From NCBI GenBank assembly GCA_003640385.1, contig RCAB01000268.1, forward strand, positions 23,600 to 87,599: a DNA stretch of 64,000 nucleotides, read 5' to 3'. Source of the stretch: Setaria digitata (Eukaryota; Nematoda; Chromadorea; Rhabditida; Setariidae). Shown one piece after another: positions 10,602 to 22,359 of this stretch. Below the pieces are notes generated by a model that was not told the DNA's origin, did no database searches, and was given only the letters and a program-made list of their open reading frames with translations. Position numbers and translations under genes: made by a program. Position 1 is the first letter of the stretch. Each line of letters begins with the position of its first letter.

Positions 10602-13600
10602 ATGCAACTATCCAAATGAAGAAAACTATACGAAAGTGAAGCAAACAAACGTCTGATGATAATTAAACTATTTATCAAATCAATGATAAGCAACTTTAGC
10701 ACAAAAAGTACGAAAGTGTCGTATTTTTTTTTGTAATGTTATGTATTAAAGGATCATTCACATCAAGAACCGTGTTAGAAAAAATTTAATTTGTTTCATG
10801 CTGGTCAGTTTTTCCTCCGAATGTCCTAGGAAATTTAAAATAACATTTCTCTGATGCATAAAAATTATTTTTCTGGCTGACTTTCAAGAAGGAAGAAACT
10901 AATTGCAAATCTCTGACCTCACCTCAGAATGCTTAATTAGAACAGAAATTAACTTCTAGTTTAGAAATTTTTATTTGAAACAAAGCAATAACAGGAGATT
11001 GATTTTCAATTGTTTCCATTATAATTTTGATAAATTTTCATTCAATATGTGTCAAAAACTTTTTTCATCGGACATACCCATAGCTGTTGCAAATATTCGG
11101 AAAAGTATGAAACGTTTGGAAAACGTGGAAATTTCATCATCCAACATTTGTTGTTGCGTGTTCGCTACTACATTTTGAATAAAATATTAATCATTTCTTT
11201 ATTTTCACATAAAATTTTTACTAAAACGAAAAAAAAAAAGAGATGCAACGTTTTTTTTTTTTGTTTAATTTTTTTTTTTTTGTCTTCAATTGTATCGTCG
11301 ATTTGAAGTCAAATGTTAAAGGTCAATTATCAGATGCTCAAATTTTCAGCGGTACAACATAAAGGGAAATTTTAGATCATCAAATCATTTACTCCAATTA
11401 GCTTATCCATACATCATGTGTGTTTAATATTCGTTTGCATTTTTGATCATTTTAATACGATTCATTTTGTCAGTCCTAGTTATCTGACCAACTTAGTTAT
11501 TCGCAATTTAAATGGTGTTTTAATTGATTTCGAAATTAATCCTAAACAGTTCAAATGTTGCTTTAGTGATAAGAACTATGACTGTGATAAATTAAACACC
11601 TGGTCAACTTAGAATAATCTGTTAAAAATTCATTGCTACTAATTGATTTCTATCACTTCCTTACTAAAAATATAGTTAGTTTGTCTAGCAGCCATTCTAG
11701 TTCAGTCTATTTTTTCTGTTTCATTTCTTTTCTTTTTTGTTCTCAAACTAACTCGTCATCATTTTCAGCGAAAATTGAATTTAATTTTTCGATACTTCCC
11801 ATTTAAAACTAATATTTAGTTCGCTGTTCTTTCCCTAAAAAATATACATTAATTGTATTTTCATAACGGCAATAATAAAACCAATAATTATCAATGATAA
11901 TAATTTAGTATTAAATAATATGAGTCGCAGTGATATATCATTATTACTAATGTTATCAGTAGTAGACTGATACTCTTTACCTAATTTCAAATTAAAAATC
12001 GATTATAAATTTTGGTTTTATTTATTTCAATTGTCAAACTGCTAGTCAAAATGTCACAGCGAAAGAAATTGACTATACTAATTGAACCATCTGTGCAATG
12101 TAAAGATTTTCGTGTTAATATCTTTAATAGATTATTTTAAATTTATCAAAATTTCTTAAAGCTCAAATAATTTAAAACTTTTTTTAAAAGTAATTTTGTT
12201 TTTGAAAAAAAGAAAGAAAAAAGGGAAAGAAAACAATTGGATGTTTTAATTTCTTTTTTGTTTCAATAATCATTCATTGGCAAATAAGTAATTGTGTGTA
12301 TTCAGCAATTTATATTTTGCTTCCTATTCCATGAATCAAAAGTTTTCAAAAAAAAAAAAAAAAAGAAAAATAAAAACAAATTTGAACAAAAGAATGATTG
12401 ATTATTCAATGTTTTATGCTTTGTCACTGTTTAAAGCTAATCGATGGCTTACGAAAAAAAAAAAAAAATTTATTTTTTCTTCTTGTGAAAAGGAATTTCG
12501 AATTCTGTTAGCTTTTCATCAAAACTATGCAAATATTTGAACAAAAGCTCTACAAAACATTTCCAATTGCTATGAAAAATTCGAAACTTTCCTCCCAAAT
12601 GTTGCACAATAACAAAATGATCGATCAATTTGAATTGAATCATTTTAGTGTCATATTTAACAGGACTCTTCAAACCATTCATCCCACTTGATCGTATATA
12701 TCAATCAATCAATTCAAGCATGTAATCAAATGATCACTGATGGAATTATGGGGGAGAGAAAAAAAAAGAAAGGAAAAGGAAAAGGAAAGAAGAGATTTGA
12801 AATGACTTTGTATATTTTGTAGTTTTGTTGAAATTTCAAAAAAAAAAAAAAAAAATCACTTTCAAATTTTAGTGCTTCATTAAAATTTGTATTTTTTGCT
12901 TCGCTATTTTGCCTGAATTAATAAGCTAAGAAATTTTGAAATATTTTAGCTACTGCAGAAAATGTCTGTAATGATGGTATGTCTCGTAATTTTTTTTTTT
13001 TTTTCCTTATGTAAAAAATGGAATTACACAACTTAATTATCATTATTAATTACAGATTCAATTTGTTTGTGTTCTGATTACATTTGAAGTTTATTCTCGT
13101 ATTTTTAATCTGAAATTATATTTAACATTAAAAAAAAAAGAAAGACTACATTCAGTACACTCAAAGCTTCCTCAAAATAACACCTTTCAAACATTAATTA
13201 TATTGTATTTATCAAAGACTTCACTTTTTTTCCTCTTGCTCTCGACACTTGTTGCTCAGTTCCTGAACTTCGTACATTTTCCTCAAGAATTGTCAATAGT
13301 AATTTTTTGGCTTCTTTCACTACTAGAACTACTTCTTCGAGAAAGTTTTAAACTGTGACTTCAGGAAGGGTACGATGCCTCCTCACATGATGTTGTCATG
13401 TTTTTCAAATCAATATGTTACTTTGAAATCCATTGGAAATTCAAAACTTCTCCTATTTCAAGGAAAATTTCTTTTTTTTTTTTTCTTCATCTGTGCAATA
13501 TTTTTCAAAAAAAAAAACGATATTTCGAATTGGAATAAATTCACACATTTATATCCTATGACTAGCACTCTTCCATTTTCAATCAGTCAGATAATGTAAA

Positions 13601-16101
13601 TTCCCGGAATATTTACGTACGTTCACGTGAGAATTTTAGGTCTACGTTTTCACGTGGACTTATTTCTCAAATAATTCTCAATTGATAAACTATTAATTGA
13701 TAAAGGGGAGAAAGTATTCGCCGATTTATCAATCAACTCGAAGCTTTTTCATTGCTCTTCTTCACAAGATTAAAGACTGCTGCACTCTTACTACAGTAAT
13801 TCAAATCTTTTAATCATTTTAAGTTAACAATGTTATAACCGGTTTTCAATGGAAATAAAATTTTCCGGAAAAAAAAAAGAAAACATTCAAATTGGAAACA
13901 AAGAATCAATTAGTTCATCAACAAATATCAAGTAGGAGGAGAGATGTACATCTGAGTTGAAATATTTGTTTTTCATCTTATACATTTGTATGTGCTTACG
14001 GATGTGGATGATACATAAAAATAAATTTAAATAAAATTTAAATCCTTTTAAAGTAATAGAGCAATGTTTTTCTTTTTTCTTTTAACGGGGATAATGATTA
14101 AAGCTGTAAAGAGTGTCGTAAAAATGTGACAAGTAAAGTAGCCCAAAACAGAAAAAAAAAAAGATAAAATTATTACGAAAGAGTATTATCGTTTAATGAA
14201 ATGGAGATAATAAGTACTGTTAAGATTTAGTCAATTTCTAAATTTGACCCAATTTGATCTAAATTTTAACAAATTTAAATAGCATTTATCATAAAATAGT
14301 CAACTAATTTCTTTTCTTTACTCTAGCATTTTCACATCATTTCATTCCACGAAATTTGGTTAATTAAAAGAAATAAACACACTGATAAAAGAAAGAAAGA
14401 AAGAGGGAGAGAGAGAGAGAGGGAGAGAGGAAGAATGAGAAAGAAAAGAATTGCAATTATTCTTGTTAAATGATTGAGCGTTAAAAGGCATAGCATAATT
14501 CAAAATACATATGAGGAAAGAAAAAATTTTTTATATAAATACGCCAAAATCACCAAAATAAAACATTGATAATGTATAACAAATGATATAACTCCAAAAC
14601 AAAGAAAAGAAAAAAAAAAATGGAATTTTGCATCCAATGTTATTGATGTTGTAAATGAAATTGAGCGATGTTTAAATATGCAAAATAACAAGCGAATTTT
14701 TTTTGGATAATTTGAAAAATGTAATTTTCTTTTCTTTCTTTTTTTTTCTAAATATTTAGAAACGAATTATAACACAATGAAACGATAGAGCAATAATAAG
14801 TCGCACAAAATTAACGCATTGTTAATTTATTCGTACATTTTTGTTTGATATCATGATATTAATATCAATCGGTACAAATATATTTATCTGAATAGTGTTA
14901 AAAAAAAAAAAAAAAAAAAGGATAAGAAAAATTTCCTAGTCATCCAGAATGCAATATCAGCTGGATGTATTTGTATGAACGGAAGGTTTCGATGAATTAT
15001 AACGCTAAGAGAAAATGAATGCTCAAATTTTGGAAATATAAAAAAAAAAAAATTTTTTTTTTTGAACGACAAGAAGAGGAAGGAAACGAAAAGGCAAAAT
15101 ATTGCTTTTTTTTTTTTTTTTCTTCATGATTAATGCTTTTTGGGGGAAAAATTAGCAATGAAACTAAAAAAAAATTTAAGCTTCAAAAAGATTTTCTTTT
15201 TTTTTTTTATTTTTTGAAATATCTAGCAAAAGAGGGAATCAATATCAGCTAGGAGGATGTTATCAAGTTCAAGAAGAAAAAAAGAGAAAAAAAAAAGCCT
15301 CTTTCCCTTTGCTTATCCTCTCGAGCTCAGTTCTCTCGTTTTTGGTATGGAAAAGTTCAGGAAAGGAACGAAACAAAATGATTCATTTAGGATGAGTAAT
15401 AAATGAAATATGTAAAATGAGTAATTTTTTAATGAATAACTGAATTTTAGAAAGAAAGAAAGAAAAAAAAGAAAAAAAAAAAAGGAAAAGAAAACATATC
15501 ACATCTCCCTGATGAAAGTAAAGAAGGCAAGAAATTGACTTAGACAAAAATATGCAATGAAAGAAATTAAATAAAATTGAGTCAAAATGGGCATAAGTTT
15601 AAAATATAAAAAAAAAGCTAGTCGCAAGAAGCTATAATATTGAACTAATATGATGATTATGTTAAATGATTATTTCTCGCTAATAAAAAGCAGTCTAACG
15701 AACTGAAAAAGCTACCTATTAGATTTGGGATAATTTGAACAAATAATATTATTAAGAAAAAGTGCCATGTATGAGCTAAATCAAACGAAAAAATTCTTCT
15801 TCTCTTTTAAATATCTTGGAATGTTCTAAAATTTAAGTTGTAGAAATTCTTCTACCATTACTAATGAACCCAACAGAAAGAAAGTTTAAGAAAAAAAAAA
15901 GCCGAAAAAAAAAAAAAAAAAACAGAAGTTTTGTAACTCCTAGTCATTAGTACTTACAGTATTTACAATTTCACGTCTAATCAATGACATTTTTGCAGCA
16001 TGATTATGGTTATGTAAAAATTTTGAACTACAGTATTCTCGAAATTCTATCTAACACGAAAGTGAACATGAACTGATAGAAATCAAATGTTATTTATCAA
16101 A
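10602..16101. other. Intergenic region without intact genes
   Basis: 5.5 kb between convergent genes. The part from about 10.98 to 12.63 kb carries short protein-like fragments resembling C2H2 zinc fingers (listed separately). The rest is AT-rich with poly-A/T tracts and a GA microsatellite (14399-14425). Open frames here are rich in Phe, Lys and Ser from homopolymers and are not convincing. Confidence 0.55.
10981..12625 (+). pseudogene. Possible decayed C2H2 zinc-finger array
   Basis: Several short plus-strand fragments, in different frames, read like single C2H2 fingers with one or two ligands lost. They are FNCFHYNFDKFSFNM near 10999, HSCCKYSEKYETFGKRGNF near 11070-11130, QFKCCFSDKNYDCDKLNT near 11547-11600, CEKEFRILLAFHQNYANI near 12484-12538, and CYEKFETFLPNVAQ near 12568-12611. 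In typical fingers the pattern is C-x2-C-x3-F-x5-L-x2-H-x3-H. Here the second Cys is often Ser and the His pair is missing or changed. Stops and frame changes separate the fragments, so no intact protein exists. This is pattern recognition by eye; chance similarity in AT-rich DNA remains possible. Confidence 0.35.
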
Positions 16102-16878
16102 TTACTCTGTTGTTGTACTTTTTATCGCTGTTATTGGGGTAGTTGTGGTATTTTCAATTGTTTTATTGGTAGTTGCTAAATAGACGACATCATTTGGGAC
16201 AATTTTTTTTGGCGTAAAATTTTTACGACGTTTTTTTACCGTTACCGTACCACTAGCAGGAATGGTCGTTATGGCTACTGTTGCTGTTGTCGTTGTTCCT
16301 GTTTTCATCATTGTTCTTATTTCCGTTAATGGTGCTGTTGATGCTGCTGCTGTTATCGTTGTTGTTGGTATTGTTGTTGTTGTTGTTGTTGTTGTTGCTG
16401 TTGTTGTTGTTGCTGCTGCTGCTGCTGTTATTGTTGTTGCATCATTGCAATTCATATTATCATTTGCAGATGGTGAAATAGCGGAGGAAATCGTTGCAAT
16501 TTTGGATGTATTACAACGAGCAATAGAACTATTACCATCGATTTGATTCACTGGATCGTTGTTCATCTTGGTACGATTACTGCTGCTGCTAACTAATTTT
16601 GGGGCAATTGTAGAGGCGGAATTGGTCACTTGAAGAGTTATATTGTTACGTCGAACAAAACGTGCTACCCAACCCTGGAAAGGAAGAATTATAAATGATA
16701 TACAATTTTATTTTATTGCTAATACTGTAAATATTTACTTCTCAGAAATGGATTGTTTTTAATTTTTTTTCTTTTTTTTTCGTTCTGACATTTTTGAAAT
16801 GCTGTTTAAAAAAAAAAAGACTAAAATAGACGGAAAAATGAGAATAAAAAGCATTATTCGTTCCGATTTTCTTTCTTT

Positions 16879-16914
<36 letters not shown>

Positions 16915-19900
16915 GAAATTTGTTGTTATGATTTGAATTTATCTTTTTTATGATGCTGAAATTTTATATTCATACAATCTTTTCAAACAATGTACACAAT
17001 GATTTCCAAGCAGAGAAGGAATGACCAAAAAAAAACCCATCCATCCTGAAATTTTTGTTTTTTCTTGATAAAATATCAGAAACTAATCGTTCTATATTTT
17101 GCATTTAATTATGCCATATATCAGTTTATTTATTTTATTCACTTGTTTATTCATTTCTCTACTTATTTATTATAGTTATTATTATTATTAATAAATATCT
17201 AATATTTAAAGAAAAACAAAAACTCATTCTGCTTTAAAAATCTATTCAGTCACTTGTTAGTTTTTCTACTGATAAATAATTTTTGACATAGTAAGACTTC
17301 CAATATGCATATAAAAGACTTTCGGAACCAGAAAATTATTGAGCGTACAAATAAATGTAGTGGACCAAAGTATCAGGGAATATTTACATGTCTGTAGGAA
17401 AGTCTCAGAAAATATAAAAGATAAGCTTCATTAAGAATGTAGCATTTGTGAGCTGATAAGGAAATTTTGAATACTGTATAAATTTCAGTAATTTGGTCAA
17501 ACTTTTTCGATTTTAGAAAATTTCGCTTCTTAGTTACAATTTTCAAACTTGAACCTTACATGATAATACCTGAAGAGGCTTGTTTTCATTTAGAAGAACT
17601 TACCATATTGGCAGTGAATCCACGGTCATTGTATTCTGGATTTCGATCACAAATGTCTTTCCAGAGAGCATTAGCTTTTTCTTTAATATCATGCCATGTT
17701 AGAGCTGTTTCGCCTTCACTCCTTGATGCTACATATTGAAGCTGAAAATTTATCTTCAAATTTACTTACATTCCCATATACTCAAAAAGTAAAGTATATC
17801 GCATAAATGCTTTATCAAAATTAGAAGAAATAATGACGAAGAAAAATAACTAATAAAATAGTGCAGAAGTGGTGAAAAAAGTATATTAAACACAAATTTA
17901 AACCATTACAATGTTAAATTTAGCAGTTAAAACGATTAATTGTTTCTTAAACTATTAATTATTTGTAATAATATAAATTAAAATTTATTTACTATCCATC
18001 TACATTGGCACTTATTTACATATATGTTACTCTCTGGCAGTGTAAAATAATGCGATTATTGTTTGCCCTCCAAGTTTTTATCAATAGTATTTTAATATTG
18101 ATGGATGATAAAATAACCCTTCAATGTTTTCCACCAATCCGATATTTCGTAAATTTGCACCAGAAAATTGTTTAATATTGTTTAATAAATTTTAAAAATG
18201 AATGGTAGTAATTCTGTCAATTAACAACCATTATTTCATAATCATTTTTTCACACATTCTCGGAAAATATTTTGGATCAAACGATCGACCTGTCCCGCAT
18301 CACACCATGAATAATCCATGATCATTTCATAGAAAGGAAAATAACTATTAAATAAACCAACAATCCGTGACTGCTTTATAGAAGGAATACAAAATGACTA
18401 TTATATAAGTAAACAATTTCTGGCCGTTTTATGGAAAGAATAAAAAATGACTTTTCAACAATTCGTGATTAAAAACATGGCTACTATATCAGATCATTAA
18501 TAATCCGTTATCGTTTTACAAAGGCGATAAAAGAGAGCTATTTTATTATCATGATTACGCGTAATCTCATACCTCAACATTTTAAGCCTTTTTTTTTTTT
18601 CTGCAAATACGGCTATCATTAATTAAAGTATTTTTTATGCTTTTTATTATAATAAAATTTCACTGCGCAGCCCATATCAACAGTACATTTAGTCAACTTT
18701 ATAAGGCACACTTTTAAATTCGTCACCTGCCTTAGTAATTTTGTAACAAAAAAGAAATAAATATTAATTTAAAATGAAATTACCAATCAGTAACCACCGA
18801 ATTGTGCAAGAATTTCTGTACTTTTTCATGGGCTGACTATTCTTTTCTTTTCTTTTTTTTAATTAGATAAAAGTATACAATCGAAAACTTCGCCATTCTA
18901 AAATAAAAAAAAAAAGTGATCCACTCAGTGCGACTGCTTTCCACTACTTTCCTCTAACTTTCTGTAAGATTTTTGAATTTTTAAAACATTTTTTTTAAAA
19001 GATATTTTTGAATTTGTGGAAAAGAAAAGCTGTCTGGTAAAGCAATTAATCTATCCTTCTTTGACATGAAAAATAAACTGCAAATTTAGAATTGCATAGA
19101 AACCGATTATGTAAGACATATGCAACCTTTACATGCAAAATAGAACAAAAAGACATATTTGAAAGTTAAAATTTGACTTTGTATTAATTGCAACAAAAAA
19201 AAAGTGAAAAATAAATGCATGCAACAGCAGTTTTGAGAAAATGAATGAAAAATACATGAAACTAACTATCTGCAATTATAAGTCATGTCAAGGAAAAGCT
19301 TTTCAATTCATAATAAATTTGAAAGTAGAAAGATTAGAGTTATGATAACGAGACGTTTTTGTTAAGCTTAGTTAATGTAACAACTGAACCATCTATACGA
19401 TGGTCGAAAATTTTTCTTGGTAAGAAGACTCGGAAATCAACTGAAGAAACAGATGTACAATTTTCTTCAATCATTTTGCTTATTCATCATAACAAATATC
19501 ACAATTTTAACAATATTATCATCATTCAATGGATAGAAACGTTCTTTACCACCACTTTATCTAACACACTGTCTAGTGAAATAGTATGGAATATTTTACT
19601 GAACCTGGTAGTTACATTGATTGGAGTGTATATGTGTATGATAATAATTATGATTACAAAAAGCTCAATTAAGCTAAAAATGTTATGTCAAATAGCTAAT
19701 TTTAAATTAAGTAAATTTAAAAAAAAAGCGAAAACTGNCAACTAGCAATCATACACCTGTAACTCCAGCAACATACTATACTATGTTAGTGGTCTTACTG
19801 AGAGCCCAGGATATCGATAATTTTTATTAATGTAAATACTCCTCATACTGCATTACCCGTTTATATCGTTATAAATAATCATCTTCGTTACTATAAGCAC

Positions 19901-21445
19901 ATAGGCAGTTATCTTCAACATCGACACTTGATACTTTTTACAATCACTTCATTTTTATTTTTTTCCTTTTTTTTTTTCTCTGAGAAAGAATAGAAAAAAA
20001 TTATCACTATAACTAACCAAACCCTTTTCAAGATCTTCGGAAACTGGCCTCCGTCCTCCACCATCTAGGCGTGATCTTTCTGGGGTAGTTTCAAACATTG
20101 ACCTGTTAAAATGAATTTTTCTTTTTGCTTTGCTTTAAACTAAAACCGTTTTGCAATGTCACTTCCTTTTAAATCTCGATTTCTTTAAAATCAATAGTAA
20201 AAAATAGGAAAAATTAATGATACCTAAGCCTTTGCTCATTCTTTCTCCATTCACGTATGGAACTTTCCGCAACATTGAATTCTCGACCAGCCGCTCGATT
20301 TCCAATTATCTGCAAAATAATTTTAGATGAAATCACAATGAAGTTATTAAATTTTCTGTTAAGAAAAGTTATTTACTATTTCTTCATTTCTTTTATCCTT
20401 TTGGTTTTAATCACGTTTTAATCACTGAATAAATAATTCTAGGATTTCAGTAAATTTGACTAACAATCGTGAAACCTTAAGAAAAAAAATCTCTTAAGAA
20501 ATTCCACCGGACTGCATTAAATCACACATACTGTTTAAACGGCTTATTAACCATAATAAAAACTTCCTGATTATCATAAATCTTTTCGGATATTGAAGGA
20601 ATTTGCAAAGAAAAATTCTCCATTATCATTCCATACTTCCCTATTTAATTCATCTTCCAATTTCCAATCAAACAATTAGATAATTATTTTAAGAATTATT
20701 TTGAGAATGAAAATAAGGATAAAATGACTTTAGCATAATCAATAATATCAAGTTTCTCTTCCAAAACATATTGTTTCAATTTTCGACCCTTTTGGGTTAT
20801 CATTGATTCTGCACCACAATTATTGCTACCATTACCAATTAACATACTACTACCGCTGCTTCGACCACTTTTCGTTGGCGTATGCTAAATAATCAAAAAA
20901 TTTCATCTTCACTAACATTATTGATGTTTAAATTACCAAGTATACCACAGAATTAATTAAGTTATAGTATTTCTTCACTAAAAAAAAGTACTAAAAAGTA
21001 TAAGATAAATTATTTGTAACAAATATTAAAATAAATCACTTATATTGTATATCACCTATTAATATCATTACTATTATTCTCCATATATCATTATTTCAAA
21101 ATATCCATTCCCAAAATACCAATCTCTCTTTAGTGAGTCCTAATCCATTTATTCCTTCTTTGATTATCAAAGCAATTAATGAACAGAAGGTGTCAAAACA
21201 TACTATGAGATAAAATACTTTTTAATTAATTTCTTCCACAACATACACCAACAAACGTAGTATGAAATAATTTTTTTTTTTTGCATGAATTGAAATGAAT
21301 GAAGTTTCTTTTTGTTCAAATAATTCAGCTCTTTGAAACTATATGAAATATTCCTTCTCTTTGCCGAATAAAACTGAACTTCTAAACTTACTTTTCTCTT
21401 CCTTGATGTTCCTTTCAAATTTGTTGTTGCAATATCGTCAACCAT
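16102..21445 (-). CDS. Nuclear protein with Brinker/psq-type and CENP-B-type HTH domains
   Basis: Six minus-strand exons join in phase: 21392-21445 (ATG), 20729-20884, 20224-20309, 20018-20102, 17604-17741 and 16102-16674 (TAA), giving 363 aa. Residues about 50-99 form a Brinker/psq-like helix-turn-helix (YVLEEKLDIIDYAK, GNRAAGREFNV, IREWRKNEQRL). Residues about 115-190 match a CENP-B-type HTH (LDGGGRRPVSEDLE, LTWHDIKEKANAL, GFTANMGWVARFVRRNN). This module order is that of pogo/Tigger transposases and host proteins derived from them, so sequence-specific DNA binding in the nucleus is expected. No DDE catalytic domain follows. Instead the last 170 residues are low-complexity Ser/Thr/Ala with a long ACA/GCA repeat and one basic patch (VKKRRKNFTPKK). 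A domesticated DNA-binding half of a transposase is the likeliest reading. The 20729 donor (gtcatt) is the weakest splice site. Confidence 0.88.
16355..16440. repeat. Trinucleotide (GTT/GCT)n repeat inside the last HTH-protein exon
   Basis: Runs of GTT with a GCT block encode poly-Thr and poly-Ala on the minus strand. The run stays in frame, so length changes would not break the protein. The same DNA is open on the plus strand as a Val/Leu-rich frame, a by-product of the repeat. Confidence 0.8.
19738..19738. other. Single N without an evident duplicated flank
   Basis: An ambiguous base in an intron of the CENP-B-type HTH gene. Unlike the other N positions I see no direct copy of the left flank on the right. 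Confidence 0.8.
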
Positions 21446-21726
21446 AATGATTATTAATACTGCTATCAAAATTGTTTGATATTTATATAATAGTTGTGCT
21501 GTTGTTGTTGTTGTTGTTGACACTTAGGAAATGATGAAATGTTTGAAGAATAAGTTGTGCCAAACTTTGGTACGCATACGTTCATCTAAGTCCAAATAAT
21601 AGTCTTTCGTTTTCTTTGTAACTAATTCAGATTTTTCAGACGACTAAATTAATTACATTAACAACTATCAGCCGGAAAAAAAAAAAAAGGCACGGTAAAA
21701 AAATACGGATAAAAATGGTGGTGGAA

Positions 21727-21764
<38 letters not shown>

Positions 21765-22325
21765 AAAAATTAACTCGAAATCATTACATAATTAGAGCAA
21801 TCATTTTTCAAATTGTAATTATCACTATTATTATGATATATTTGCAATAAATTATCATTTTCCGGATACAATAATCTACTGACTGTATAAGACATACAAG
21901 TCTTACCTTTCCGGAAAATTTGTCCAGAACGAACTAATCACTAAAATAGTGACGATTTAAAAGGAAAAAATAACAATGAAGTAATGATAATTGTACTGAT
22001 AGTGACAGTGATAATGATAATGATAGTGGAAGTAATGGTAGTAGCAGTAGTAGTAGTAGTAGTAGTAGTAGTAATAGTACTTATTAAAAGAGAAGGATGG
22101 ATAGAAATGGGATAGTTTGGGAAGGGAAGGAAGCTTCTTGATGATAGGCGGCTATTGCTCCAGCTGCTACCACACAATGCTCCTCGCAGTGTTTATGTTG
22201 CTTCTCCTAATACTGCTGTGGTTCTGTGGTTTTTGTGGTGCAGTTGGTAGTAATGGTGCCAATGGTAGCTGTTGCTAATGAATGCTAATGATAACAGTAG
22301 TGATTACTGTTGATAACGATGGTGA

Positions 22326-22359
<34 letters not shown>

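Noticed and set aside
12052..12140. Possible first exon beginning MSQRKKLTILIEPS
   Set aside because: Only 29 codons before a stop, no following exon in phase; it may instead be part of the zinc-finger relic.
12961..12975. Tiny ATG exon with ctgcag acceptor and gtatgt donor
   Set aside because: Five codons with no downstream partner exon; it could be chance.
16262..16546. Val/Ala/Leu-rich plus-strand frames that look like membrane proteins
   Set aside because: They are the antisense reading of the GTT/GCT repeat inside a well-supported minus-strand exon.
19359..19745. 128-codon plus-strand open frame
   Set aside because: It lies in an intron antisense to the HTH gene, starts at TTG, ends through an N, and is Ile/Asn/Lys-rich as expected by chance in AT-rich DNA.
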